From contig JAQXHG010000035.1 in NCBI GenBank assembly GCA_029007115.1, forward strand, positions 1 through 54,106: DNA of 54,106 nt, read 5' to 3'. The position numbers and the translations under genes are program-made. Of this stretch, positions 8,844 through 17,785 are shown one piece after another. Position 1 is the first letter of the stretch; every line of letters starts with the position of its first letter. Under the pieces are notes generated by a model. It was given only the letters and a program-made list of their open reading frames with translations, was not told where the DNA came from and made no database searches. The DNA is from a bacterium. Its GTDB lineage: Bacteria > Bacillota_I > Bacilli_A > RF39 > UBA660.

Positions 8844-9306
8844 ATTTACATACATCAACCCAAGAATCATATAAAGAAAATCTCTCTAACTCTTCAATAG
8901 TTACTCCAATAGTTGTCTCAGGACTTCCTGCTGCAGCATAAACTATATCAAATCTTTTTAATGACTCATCTAAATAAACTTTCACCCCATCATTTACCGC
9001 AAATGGACAAACACCACCTGGAATATGCCCTATTATTCTCTCTACTTCATCTATTGGAACCATTTTAGCTTTTTTATGAAATGCTGATTTATACTTAGCA
9101 TTATCTATTTTAGCATCTCCTGTCATAGCTATAACGATTGCTTCTTCTCCCACTAAGAAAGCCATTGTTTTACATATTTGTGCTTCTTCACATCCTAATT
9201 CTTTTGCTGCATTAGAAACGGTATCAGTTTTAACACTATGAACAACTATTTTATCTTCTTCATTTATACTCTTAAAATATTCTCTTACCTTTTCACTACC
9301 AATCAT
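8842..9306 (-). CDS. YbaK/EbsC-type aminoacyl-tRNA deacylase
   Basis: Proteins of this family remove wrongly attached amino acids from tRNA (for example Cys from tRNA-Pro) in the cytoplasm. The 154 residues cover the single editing domain: TVSNAAKELGCEEAQICKTM, then VIAMTGDAKIDN, and the conserved HIPGGVCPFAV and DESLKRFDIVYAAAGSPETT blocks. The Lys in CKTM is the family's key residue. The start ATG at 9306 lies close to AGAAGGTG. It is probably a single-gene unit. Which tRNA it edits cannot be told from sequence. Confidence 0.88.
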   Translation of the reverse strand: MIGSEKVREYFKSINEEDKIVVHSVKTDTVSNAAKELGCEEAQICKTMAFLVGEEAIVIAMTGDAKIDNAKYKSAFHKKAKMVPIDEVERIIGHIPGGVCPFAVNDGVKVYLDESLKRFDIVYAAAGSPETTIGVTIEELERFSLYDSWVDVCK

Positions 9307-9366
9307 AAAACACCTTCTACCAATAATAAAAAATATATCATTAAACTATATAAATAGTCAATAATA

Positions 9367-9386
9367 AAGAACTATTTCTAGTTCTT
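9367..9386 (-). terminator. Terminator after the cysteine desulfurase gene
   Basis: AAGAACTA (9367-9374) pairs with TAGTTCTT (9379-9386). The stop codon overlaps the stem; the T tract is short. Confidence 0.55.
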
Positions 9387-10569
9387 AATTTGCAAACTCA
9401 ATTATTTCATCTTTATTTTTAAGTACACTGATTAAATAGTCAATTTCCTCATATGTATTATAAAAATATAAACTTATTCTTACAGTATCTTCTTTATTAT
9501 CTCCCATCTTAGCACAATGTTTACCGCTTCTTACACATATACCCTTAGTATTTAAATATAAACCAAGATCTCCAGATAAAATACCATCCATATTTATTAT
9601 GACAATACTTCCTTCACAATCTTTATTATATATTTTAATATATGGTATTTTTTCTAATTCTTTAATCAAATATTTTCTCAAAAACTTATCATGTCTTTCT
9701 ATATTCTCAATACCTATTTTATTTAATAAATTAATACTCTCACTAAAACCTATTATACCTGATATATTAGGAGTTCCACTTTCAAATCTATATGGAAGTT
9801 CTGCAAGAGTTAAATGTTTTTCATCATAGTTTAAATTCATTCCACCTCCATATGTATATGGTATCATTTTCTTTAACAATTCATACTTTCCATAAAGTAC
9901 ACCAACACCTGTAGGCCCACACATTTTATGAGCTGAAAAAGCAAGAAAATCTGCATCAATGTCTCTTACGTCTGTTTTTATATGTGGAACACTTTGAGCT
10001 CCATCAACTACAACTAATATATTATGTTCATGAGCCAATTTACATATAGATTTAACATCTCTTTTATCTCCACTTACATTTGTGATATGAGCAATAGATA
10101 TTACTTTAGTTTTAGATGTAATACTATCTTTAATATCTTCAATATGAAGTTTTTCATCTTTAGAATCAACAAATACTATTTTAATATTTTTCTTTAACGA
10201 TAATATCAACCATGGAAGTATATTAGATGCATGTTCGCTACTAGATAAAATAATTTCATCTCCATCTCTTAAATAATTTAAGAAAAAACCAAATACAACC
10301 AAATTTAATGAATCAGTTGTATTCTTAGTAAATATTATTTCTTCTTTTCTCTTAGCATTAATAAACATCTTAACAAGATCTCTTGTATAATCTATTTCAT
10401 CATCAACTTTAAAACTATTATCGTAATCTCCTCTATGAGAATTTGCTGTATAGTCATTATAATATTCAAGTACTTTATCTATTACACTCTTAGGCTTAAA
10501 AGTAGTCGCAGCATTATCAAAGTATACTAAACTTTTTTCTAACATAGGAAATTCATTTTCTACCTTCAT
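9385..10569 (-). CDS. sufS: SufS-type cysteine desulfurase
   Basis: This PLP enzyme takes sulfur from cysteine for Fe-S clusters or tRNA thiolation. The 394 residues start with the class V aminotransferase block YFDNAATTFKP. VVVDGAQSVPH carries the cofactor-binding Asp, SAHKMCGPTG the PLP lysine (Lys215), and CVRSGKHCAKMG the persulfide cysteine (Cys352) in the group II RSGxHCA form. I start at the ATG at 10569, where AGGTGAG is well placed; a GTG three codons earlier overlaps that site. No sufU, sufB or sufC gene is next to it, so its sulfur acceptor is unknown. Confidence 0.9.
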   Translation of the reverse strand: MKVENEFPMLEKSLVYFDNAATTFKPKSVIDKVLEYYNDYTANSHRGDYDNSFKVDDEIDYTRDLVKMFINAKRKEEIIFTKNTTDSLNLVVFGFFLNYLRDGDEIILSSSEHASNILPWLILSLKKNIKIVFVDSKDEKLHIEDIKDSITSKTKVISIAHITNVSGDKRDVKSICKLAHEHNILVVVDGAQSVPHIKTDVRDIDADFLAFSAHKMCGPTGVGVLYGKYELLKKMIPYTYGGGMNLNYDEKHLTLAELPYRFESGTPNISGIIGFSESINLLNKIGIENIERHDKFLRKYLIKELEKIPYIKIYNKDCEGSIVIINMDGILSGDLGLYLNTKGICVRSGKHCAKMGDNKEDTVRISLYFYNTYEEIDYLISVLKNKDEIIEFAN

Positions 10570-10629
10570 TAATCTCACCTATAATAATATACGAATATAT
10601 AAATTTTAAAGCTATAATAAATATAATAA

Positions 10630-10658
10630 TTGAACTAAATATTTTTTTAGTTTATAAT
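10630..10658 (+). promoter_or_regulatory. Promoter of the HIT gene
   Basis: TTGAAC (10630-10635) and TATAAT (10653-10658) are 17 bases apart, just upstream of the ribosome binding site AGGTGA. Confidence 0.75.
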
Positions 10659-10677
10659 TATTTTAGGTGATTTAAAA

Positions 10678-11040
10678 ATGGATTGTATATTTTGTAAAAT
10701 ACTAAATGGAGATATTCCATCTTATACTATTTATGAAAATGATGATGTTAAATGTTTTTTAGATGTTAATCCCATGCATAACGGACATAATTTAATAATA
10801 CCTAAAAAGCATATTAAAGATATGTATGATATAGATTTAAAAACATTATCTAAAATAAATGAAGCTGCTAAAAAGGTAATGGAATTAATAAACGAGAAAT
10901 TAAAGCCTAGTGGAATTAGACTTCTTCAACATAATGGAAGTGTTCAAGATGTAAAACATTTTCATTTGCATATTATTCCAATTTATGAAAATGAAGAAAA
11001 AATGGAAATAGAACAAGTATATAATATATTAACAAAATAA
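10678..11040 (+). CDS. hit: HIT-family nucleotide hydrolase
   Basis: HIT proteins hydrolyse adenosine phosphoramidates and related nucleotides. The 120 residues begin with the zinc-site pair CIFCKI, have the conserved NPMHNGHNLIIPKKH block, and end with the histidine triad KHFHLHIIP (near residues 97-105). AGGTGATTTAAAA precedes the ATG. The gene is divergent from sufS and has its own promoter and terminator. The physiological substrate is not known. Confidence 0.93.
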   Translation: MDCIFCKILNGDIPSYTIYENDDVKCFLDVNPMHNGHNLIIPKKHIKDMYDIDLKTLSKINEAAKKVMELINEKLKPSGIRLLQHNGSVQDVKHFHLHIIPIYENEEKMEIEQVYNILTK

Positions 11041-11045
11041 GTAAA

Positions 11046-11078
11046 ATCTCTTTTGTAATTAAGAGTTTTTATTTTACA
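11046..11078 (+). terminator. Terminator after the HIT gene
   Basis: ATCTCTT near 11046-11053 pairs with AAGAGTTTTT near 11062-11071, then T-rich sequence follows. The flanking GTAAAAT and ATTTTAC extend the symmetry. Confidence 0.6.
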
Positions 11079-11108
11079 GTTAAAACCATTTTTTATCTAA
11101 ATATAATA

Positions 11109-11137
11109 TTGTTAAATAATATCTTTTATTGTATAAT
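11109..11137 (+). promoter_or_regulatory. Promoter of the surface protein gene at 11162
   Basis: TTGTTA (11109-11114) and TATAAT (11132-11137) are 17 bases apart, 24 bases before the start codon. Confidence 0.75.
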
Positions 11138-11161
11138 AATTCTATCAAAAGAGGTGAAAAA

Positions 11162-12280
11162 ATGGAGAAAAAAAATATGTTTATTATGGGAGGAGTGTTA
11201 ATTGGTATATTAGTTATTCTTCTTGTAGTTGTTTGGGCTATTACAAATTTAAAGCCTGTTAAGTATAGTTATGATGAACTTGAAGAAAAGATAAAAAAAG
11301 CAACTGAAAGTTATTATCATAAAAATCCCTCTATGCTACCAAGTGAAGATGGTACCTATAGTTTAGCTTATTCAACACTTGAGAGTAATGGTTTTATTGA
11401 TCCATTAAGTGAAATAGTTGAAAATGGCTCATCATGTAATTCTCATATAATAGTAATTAAGTCAGGACCTGAATATACTTATATACCATATTTAGATTGT
11501 GGGGAAATATATTCTACTAAAGAATTATATAAACAAGTATTATATAACAACTCTGTTGTTACTAGTGGAAGTGGATTATATCAAACAACTAATGGTGAAT
11601 ATTATTTTAGAGGTAAAATTGATAATAACTATGTAGCATTTGGTAGCACTCAAAAAAGAGATGAAAATATAGATACTATTTGGAAAATTATAAGTATTAA
11701 AGATAACATGGTTAAATTAAAAGCCGTAAATCCTATTAGAACAAAAACTGTTTGGGATAATAGATATAATAGTACAGAACGTTCATATGATGGTTATAAT
11801 GATTTTGATTTAAGTGTATTAAGTGAATATTTAAAAAATTTAAAAAAAGATAATACTATTTTAAATGAAAGTGAAAATGCTAAGCTAGTTAGCAATAAAT
11901 TATGTATAGGTGAAAGAACACAAGAAGATACAACAACTGATGGAAGTACAGAATGTTCTAAATTAAGCGCTGATGAATATTATTATGGAACAATTACTCC
12001 ATATGAATATATTAGAGCTAGTCTTGATCCTGAATGTAATACTCTTGGAAATCAATCTTGTTCTAACTTTAACTTTTTAGCGAATTTAGGACAATCAGAT
12101 GAATGGATAATTACTCCTAGTACTAAAGCAAATAACTTAGCATTTGTATTTAGGGGAAGTTTATTTGAGGAAGAAAAAACAAAAAATAAAAACAGCATTT
12201 ATCCTGTTATAACATTAAATAAATACGCATTCTTTAAATCAGGTACTGGAACTTTAGAAGATCCTTATCGCATTAAGTAA
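11162..12280 (+). CDS. Unknown anchored surface protein, related to the protein at 33108-34817
   Basis: The protein (372 residues) has a membrane segment near residues 7-29 (MGGVLIGILVILLVVVWAI) and an outer region. The part just after the membrane (ESYYHKNPSMLPSEDGTYSL, then a TLESNGFIDP block and a C...YIPYLDC pair of cysteines) is also seen in the protein encoded at 33108-34817. The C-terminal 200 residues form a second domain ending YPVITLNKYAFFKSGTGTL, reminiscent of pilin-like or DUF6273-type modules, with paired cysteines (CNTLGNQSC). I start at the ATG at 11162, preceded by AAGAGGTGAAAA. No function can be named. Confidence 0.65.
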   Translation: MEKKNMFIMGGVLIGILVILLVVVWAITNLKPVKYSYDELEEKIKKATESYYHKNPSMLPSEDGTYSLAYSTLESNGFIDPLSEIVENGSSCNSHIIVIKSGPEYTYIPYLDCGEIYSTKELYKQVLYNNSVVTSGSGLYQTTNGEYYFRGKIDNNYVAFGSTQKRDENIDTIWKIISIKDNMVKLKAVNPIRTKTVWDNRYNSTERSYDGYNDFDLSVLSEYLKNLKKDNTILNESENAKLVSNKLCIGERTQEDTTTDGSTECSKLSADEYYYGTITPYEYIRASLDPECNTLGNQSCSNFNFLANLGQSDEWIITPSTKANNLAFVFRGSLFEEEKTKNKNSIYPVITLNKYAFFKSGTGTLEDPYRIK

Positions 12281-12290
12281 ATTAAATATA

Positions 12291-12322
12291 AAAATACTAT
12301 TGAAATATTTCAATAGTATTTT
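12291..12322. terminator. Bidirectional terminator, perfect 15-bp stem
   Basis: Arms 12291-12305 and 12308-12322 are perfectly complementary, with T runs at both outer sides. It ends the gene at 11162-12280 and the HerA-type gene at 12297. The last codons and the TAG stop of the latter lie within the hairpin. Confidence 0.85.
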
Positions 12323-14138
12323 CATTTTGTTTATTATTTTCAATTGGATTTAAATTTGCTTTAATTTTTTCTAATTCTTCAGGGCTTTTAAACCATTGTT
12401 TTATTATTTCTACATTAGTAGAATTTGGTGTTGGTTCAGGTTTATCAATCTTAGTAAATAAAGGTATATTAAAGGCATTTCCAAAACATAAGGCAATGCC
12501 CGGACTAAGTGACTTTAATTTTTCAATATCACTTACAGATACACTATGTGTTATATTTTTAATAATATTTAAATCATCTGGGTGAAACATTCTTAGAACT
12601 ATATAGTTAGAACACTGACTAAGCGCAGTAGTTGAAAGTTCACTAGGTCTTTGAGTAATTAGTCCAAGTATAACTCCATACTTACGCCCTTCTTTTGTAA
12701 TTCTATCAAATATATTATATCCAATAGTATCTATATCACTATCATTTTGTACATATCTATGAGCTTCTTCCAAGACTATTTGAACAGAGAAATCTTGATT
12801 ATTAGGAAGCGATGTTGCATAATCTAAAAATAATTTAGAATATATTTTTGTAAGTGTCTTGGCAAATCTTTCATCAACAAAATTCAAGTTAAAATTAACT
12901 ATTTGTACTTTTTCTCCATTTTCATTTATAAATAATTTCTTAATATATTCTTCCTTAGATATATATTCATCTACATCAAAATATTCACCATAATCACCAC
13001 TAATAATTGAATCTAGTCTAACTTTCAATATATTATTTAAATCATATATTTTATCACTCTTAAGTACACCTTCACTAATTAAAGCAAACTCAAAAGCATC
13101 ATATAAATCTTTTAATTTATATTGTCTTGGTATCATATCTTTACTAAGTTTTAAATCTTCATTAATAAACTTTTCTATATATTCAGTAACTAACTGCATT
13201 GCATTAATTTTACCCGTTTCATCTATTTTAAAACATTGTCTTAGTGTTCTAGTATATCCAGGCTGAACTATCTCACTATCAAGATTTAATTTACTTGTAT
13301 TAAATGTAGTCAATACTGCGAAAATTTGATCTCTTATTTGAGCTGGTTCTTTTCCACTTGTTAATATATCCATTAATGCTTTAGCTATTATATTATTTTT
13401 ATGATCCATTACTATTGATTCATCTTCTGTAAATAAATATACATATTTTAATGCTTTTTCAATAATAGGAATTTGTGTCTTACTATCAACATTTAATAAT
13501 AATGCAATATCATCTACTTCTAAATAATATGGTGGTATTTTAACAATTTGTCCTTTTTTACTATTAACATCTGTAGTAAAAAATTTGCATCTACAATACT
13601 TAGTTTGATTAATTCTATCAAGAGCGGGATGATATTCTCCATATACATCAAATAATACAAAATGTGAATTATAAGGAATATAATTCTTTTTGTAAAATAA
13701 ATTTTGAAATAATCTTGCTACTGTACAACTCTTACCACTACCAGTATTTCCTATTATAGCAAAGTGATTAGAAAACATATCATTAAGTCTAGCAGATATA
13801 TTAAACCCTTCATAAGTTAAACTCTTGCCCATGTATATAGTATCAGATGTATCAATTTCTTGTTTACCAACTAATGCTATTACTTCTGATTTATTAACTA
13901 TTCTAATAAGTGAATTATTACTAGGCTTATGTATGATACCAGTAGTAAACTTATCACCTATAAACTCTCCTACTAAAATACATTCAATTTCACTACAAGT
14001 AATTCTTGTTATTTCAGCAACTACTTTATATTTTTCTTCAAATACAATGTGAACTCCAATTAAAGCAGTTTCAACTTTTCCAGAAACATTTTCAAGTGTT
14101 ATATCGTATTCATGTACTGACAATATTTTTCCAAGCAT
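12297..14138 (-). CDS. HerA-type P-loop ATPase (DUF87), no nuclease partner nearby
   Basis: HerA proteins are hexameric ATPases that move along DNA. The 613 residues begin with a HAS-barrel region, followed by the ATPase core: Walker A GNTGSGKSCTV (Lys136), Walker B VQIVLEEAHRYV, the EGRKYGVILGLITQRPSEL block and a late R finger-type region (ALSQCSNYIVLRMFHPDD). HerA usually works with NurA, and in bacteria some versions pair with Sir2 or DUF4297 effectors in phage defence. None of these is adjacent: valS and HD-hydrolase genes lie upstream and a convergent surface-protein gene downstream. The ribosome binding site is GGAG, 8 bases before ATG. Role here is open. Confidence 0.85.
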   Translation of the reverse strand: MLGKILSVHEYDITLENVSGKVETALIGVHIVFEEKYKVVAEITRITCSEIECILVGEFIGDKFTTGIIHKPSNNSLIRIVNKSEVIALVGKQEIDTSDTIYMGKSLTYEGFNISARLNDMFSNHFAIIGNTGSGKSCTVARLFQNLFYKKNYIPYNSHFVLFDVYGEYHPALDRINQTKYCRCKFFTTDVNSKKGQIVKIPPYYLEVDDIALLLNVDSKTQIPIIEKALKYVYLFTEDESIVMDHKNNIIAKALMDILTSGKEPAQIRDQIFAVLTTFNTSKLNLDSEIVQPGYTRTLRQCFKIDETGKINAMQLVTEYIEKFINEDLKLSKDMIPRQYKLKDLYDAFEFALISEGVLKSDKIYDLNNILKVRLDSIISGDYGEYFDVDEYISKEEYIKKLFINENGEKVQIVNFNLNFVDERFAKTLTKIYSKLFLDYATSLPNNQDFSVQIVLEEAHRYVQNDSDIDTIGYNIFDRITKEGRKYGVILGLITQRPSELSTTALSQCSNYIVLRMFHPDDLNIIKNITHSVSVSDIEKLKSLSPGIALCFGNAFNIPLFTKIDKPEPTPNSTNVEIIKQWFKSPEELEKIKANLNPIENNKQNENTIEIFQ

Positions 14139-14182
14139 ATTAAAAACTCCTATCTATTATATAGTTATTATAACATAATAAA

Positions 14183-14206
14183 AAGAAAGTTTCAAAATAC
14201 TTTCTT
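14183..14206 (-). terminator. Terminator of valS
   Basis: AAGAAAGT (14183-14190) pairs with ACTTTCTT (14199-14206), then TTTTTATT on the minus strand. The valS stop codon lies at the edge of the stem. Confidence 0.75.
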
Positions 14207-16727
14207 ATTTATTTAATATTGCAAGTCTGTCCTTTTCTTTTTGTAAGTCTTCTCTTTCTTTATTAACTATAGCCTCTGGTGCTTTAGAAACATAATTTTG
14301 ATTAGATAATAATTTTTCACGTCTTAAAATAGATGCTTCTAATTTAGCTATTTCTTCTTTTATTCTCTTTTGTTCTTCTTCATTATTAGAACTATTATCA
14401 AAATAAATATCAAACTTATAATTATATAATTCTATAGTTAACTTATCATTAAATTTAGATTTTTTTACTATTTTATCTGTTAATTTTAACATTTTATTTA
14501 ATAGTTCATTATTGTTATAATCAATAACTTCAAAGTCGCTAGATACTTTATTCTCTACCTTTTTATTTCTAAATAATGTTACATATTCAAGTAAATTATC
14601 TATCTCTTTAGTTTCATCTTTAAACATTAACTTTTTATCATATTTTGGATATTGAGTTAAAAATAATAATTTATCTTCTTTTTCACTAAAATTACTATAT
14701 ATCTCCTCTGTTACAAATGGCATAAATGGATGCATCATTTTAACTATACAAGTAAGAGTATATAGAAGCACTGATTTAGTTTGATTAGTTTCACTAAATT
14801 TAGACATTTCTATATATTTATCACAAAAATCATCCCATATAAATGAATATAAAGTACTTCCGGCATTATTAAATTCATATTTATCCATATATTTTGTAAC
14901 AGATTTAATAGTTTCATTCAATTTAGTTAACATCCATTTATCAGCACTATTTAAATCTTCAAATGTTTTGTCTTTAGTATCAAAATTTTCTAGTTTCATA
15001 AGAACAAATCTAGATGCATTCCATAATTTATTGATGAAATTCCAAGTTGATGCGACTTTATCAGTATCAAATCTTATATCCATTCCCATTGCACTTGTAG
15101 TTGTTAAGTAAAATCTTAAGCTATCACAACCATATTCATCAATTAAATCCATTGGATCTATTCCATTTCCAAGACTCTTAGACATTTTTCTTCCTTGCTT
15201 ATCACGAATTAATCCATGTATTATACAGTCTTTAAAAGGTCTACATTTCATTTGTTTAAGTGATGAAAATGCCATACGAGCAACCCAGAAGAAAATAATA
15301 TCATATGCTGTTACTAAAACATCTGTAGGAAAATATCTTTTAAGATCATCTGTATTATTTGGCCATCCAAGAGTACTAAAAGGCCAAAGAGCACTACTAA
15401 ACCAAGTATCAAGAACATCATTATCTTGAATCCATCCATCACCAGGACATTCTCTACATACTTTTACTTCATCATCCTTATACCAAGCTGGAATTCTATG
15501 TCCCCACCATAATTGTCTTGATATACACCAATCATGACAATCTTCCATCCAATGATTCATTATTTTTTCAAATCTTTTCGGAAAGAAATTAATATTATTG
15601 TCTTTACTCTTTTGAGCTTTTAATAGATCTTCACTCATTCCTTTCATATCAACAAACCATTGTTTAGACAAATATGGTTCAACTACTGCATTTGTTCTCT
15701 CAGAATGCCCTACACTATGTACCATAGGTTCAATTTTTATTAGAAGGCCTAATGAATCTAAGTCTTTAAGTAACTCTTCTCTACACTTTTCTCTACTCAT
15801 ACCCTCATATTTACCAGTAATACTATTCATAGTAGCATCTTCATTCATTACAACTATACGTTCTAAATTATGTCTTTCACCTACTTCAAAATCATTAGGA
15901 TCATGAGCTGGAGTTATTTTAACACACCCTGTTCCAAATGATGGATCTGCGTGTTCATCTGCAATAACAGGTATTAATTTATTCATAATTGGAAGAATAA
16001 CATTTTTACCTATTAAATGCTTATATCTATCATCATCTGGGTTTACTGCTACAGCTGTATCACCAAATAATGTCTCAGGTCTAGTAGTTGCTATATCCAA
16101 GTAATCATTTGTCCCTTCAATAAAATATTTAATATGATAAAATGCTCCCTTATCATCTTTATAAATAACTTCTTCGTTAGAAAGAGCAGTCTTAGCTACT
16201 GGATCCCAGTTAATAATTCTCTCTCCTCTATAAATTAATCCCTCTTCATATAAATTAATAAATACTTGAGTAACTGCATCATTTAATCCTTCATCTAAAG
16301 TAAATCTTTCTTTAGTATAATCTACTGCAAGACCAAGAGTTGACCATTGATTATGAATATTATTTCTATGTTCTTCTGTCCACTTCCAACATTCTTTTAA
16401 AAAACCTTCTCGTCCTAATTCATATTTATCAATATTATTTTCTTTTAATCTTTGAACAACTTTAGCCTCTGTTGCAATAGCTGCATGATCCATACCTGGA
16501 AGCCACAAGGTGTCAAATCCTTTCATCTTTTTATATCTAATTATAACATCTTGTATGCTACCATTAAGTGCATGTCCTAAATGTAAATTACCCGTTACAT
16601 TAGGAGGCGGTATTACAATACAAAAAGGATCTTTACTTTTATCTCCTGCTTCAAAAGCTTTGCTTTTTACCCATGAATCATATTTACCGTTTTCAACTTC
16701 TTTATGATTATATTTTTTATCTAACAT
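14205..16727 (-). CDS. valS: Valyl-tRNA synthetase
   Basis: ValRS charges tRNA-Val. The 840-residue length is normal. The HIGH box is seen as PPPNVTGNLHLGHALN (residues 39-54) and the KMSKS loop as GRKMSKSLGNGID. The editing domain has TTRPETLFGDTAVAVNP. CVKITPAHDPNDFEVG and the SRQLWWGHRIPAW block are typical. The C-terminus has a coiled coil (ASILRREKLLSNQNYVSKAP) as expected for ValRS. The start ATG lies 2 bases after the stop of the HD-hydrolase gene, so the two are co-transcribed behind the T-box leader at 17478-17687 and valS should be induced when tRNA-Val is uncharged. Confidence 0.98.
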   Translation of the reverse strand: MLDKKYNHKEVENGKYDSWVKSKAFEAGDKSKDPFCIVIPPPNVTGNLHLGHALNGSIQDVIIRYKKMKGFDTLWLPGMDHAAIATEAKVVQRLKENNIDKYELGREGFLKECWKWTEEHRNNIHNQWSTLGLAVDYTKERFTLDEGLNDAVTQVFINLYEEGLIYRGERIINWDPVAKTALSNEEVIYKDDKGAFYHIKYFIEGTNDYLDIATTRPETLFGDTAVAVNPDDDRYKHLIGKNVILPIMNKLIPVIADEHADPSFGTGCVKITPAHDPNDFEVGERHNLERIVVMNEDATMNSITGKYEGMSREKCREELLKDLDSLGLLIKIEPMVHSVGHSERTNAVVEPYLSKQWFVDMKGMSEDLLKAQKSKDNNINFFPKRFEKIMNHWMEDCHDWCISRQLWWGHRIPAWYKDDEVKVCRECPGDGWIQDNDVLDTWFSSALWPFSTLGWPNNTDDLKRYFPTDVLVTAYDIIFFWVARMAFSSLKQMKCRPFKDCIIHGLIRDKQGRKMSKSLGNGIDPMDLIDEYGCDSLRFYLTTTSAMGMDIRFDTDKVASTWNFINKLWNASRFVLMKLENFDTKDKTFEDLNSADKWMLTKLNETIKSVTKYMDKYEFNNAGSTLYSFIWDDFCDKYIEMSKFSETNQTKSVLLYTLTCIVKMMHPFMPFVTEEIYSNFSEKEDKLLFLTQYPKYDKKLMFKDETKEIDNLLEYVTLFRNKKVENKVSSDFEVIDYNNNELLNKMLKLTDKIVKKSKFNDKLTIELYNYKFDIYFDNSSNNEEEQKRIKEEIAKLEASILRREKLLSNQNYVSKAPEAIVNKEREDLQKEKDRLAILNK

Positions 16728-16729
16728 TT

Positions 16730-17461
16730 TTATTCCTCCTCTTTAAAATATTTGTTTATTTCATCTATATATTCTTTAAATATATCTTTATGTTTTAATC
16801 CTTCATACATTTTACCAATATAATTTTCATTATATACTTTATTTTTAGAATATTTATAATTAAGATCAAATACTAATCCTAGTAATAATATAATTCTATC
16901 ATTTAAAGAAACACAATCAGTCTTTAATATAATCTTATGTTTCATAAATGTTTCTCTAACTTTAGGTGATATAGGATTATCATCTTCTTCTAACTCTAAT
17001 AATCTATTAGTAGAGAAAGAATATAGTATATCTATTTTATCAGCATCTCTAATTATTTTAGAATGTAATTTTTCTTTAATAGTCATATCATAATCATCAA
17101 TATATGCTTTATTATGATATATAATAGCCTTTTTAATAACACTATCATATTCATGATTAACTTTAAATTTATTAATTAATCCCTCTTCATATAATATCTT
17201 AATAGCTTCATCTCCATGGTCAAAAGATTTATTATCATCAAATGTTTTGTAATCTGTCCATTGTCTAAATCTTGCTGTATCATGAAGAAGTCCTATTAAT
17301 GAAGCAATATCTCTATCCTCTTCTTCTAAATTGATACTACGAGCTATTTCTTCAGCTTGATGAACTACTCTATAAGAGTGATTATATTTATATGCAATCA
17401 TACTATCAGTCATATCATATTTCATTACAAAATCATCAAATACATCAAAATTCTCATTCAT
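16730..17461 (-). CDS. HD-domain phosphohydrolase co-transcribed with valS
   Basis: The 243 residues contain the HD motif order of metal-dependent phosphohydrolases: NHSYRVVHQAEEIA, then the HD pair in IGLLHDTARFRQW, FDHGDEAI, a further His in AIIYHNK, and RDADKIDILYSF. The family acts on nucleotides or other phosphoesters, and the substrate here is unknown. The gene follows directly after a T-box leader with GGAGGAAAAAT before its ATG, and is followed without a gap by valS. It is thus likely under tRNA-Val control, an unusual partner for a synthetase gene. Confidence 0.85.
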   Translation of the reverse strand: MNENFDVFDDFVMKYDMTDSMIAYKYNHSYRVVHQAEEIARSINLEEEDRDIASLIGLLHDTARFRQWTDYKTFDDNKSFDHGDEAIKILYEEGLINKFKVNHEYDSVIKKAIIYHNKAYIDDYDMTIKEKLHSKIIRDADKIDILYSFSTNRLLELEEDDNPISPKVRETFMKHKIILKTDCVSLNDRIILLLGLVFDLNYKYSKNKVYNENYIGKMYEGLKHKDIFKEYIDEINKYFKEEE

Positions 17462-17477
17462 ATTTTTCCTCCAAATA

Positions 17478-17687
17478 AAAAGGTAATACCAAAGGACGAA
17501 TATATCGTGGTACCACCTTAATTAATCTCTATTTTTTTAACGCAAAATTACGTAATATTCTACTTAATTTCAAATATTAAACTCACAAGCTACCTTCATC
17601 TACTTCGTATAAGAAAAGCTTTCAGCCGATGACTTTTCATCTCTATTAAACTATATAAACTACTCCTCTTGGTCTTTGTTTTTAACA
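17478..17687 (-). promoter_or_regulatory. T-box leader, valine-specific by its specifier codon
   Basis: On the minus strand the T-box core AAGGTGGTACCACG occupies 17519-17506. Its UGGU would pair with the tRNA 3' end ACCA. The terminator form pairs 17480-17491 with 17508-17519 (12 pairs, two of them G.U) and is followed by TTTTTATTT. The specifier loop region has GAAGGTAGC, with GTA (Val) at 17593-17591. Transcription would start near 17687. A GTA specifier agrees with valS as the second gene of the operon. The stem I boundaries were placed by eye. Confidence 0.9.
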
Positions 17688-17693
17688 AAGTTA

Positions 17694-17722
17694 AGTATAC
17701 AATAATATATTTTGTTTGTCAA
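17694..17722 (-). promoter_or_regulatory. Promoter of the T-box/HD/valS operon
   Basis: On the minus strand, TTGACA (17722-17717) and TATACT (17699-17694) are 17 bases apart. Confidence 0.85.
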
Positions 17723-17785
17723 TTGATTTTTTATACTGTTTTTTATTAAAAATAATAATATTTCATATAATTAATTGGTGATTAT

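Noticed and set aside
9599..9829. Plus-strand open frame inside sufS
   Set aside because: It is a shadow of the minus-strand desulfurase gene with no ribosome binding site.
12297..14138. A HerA-based phage defence system
   Set aside because: No effector or nuclease gene is adjacent and neighbours are housekeeping genes; only the orphan ATPase can be supported.
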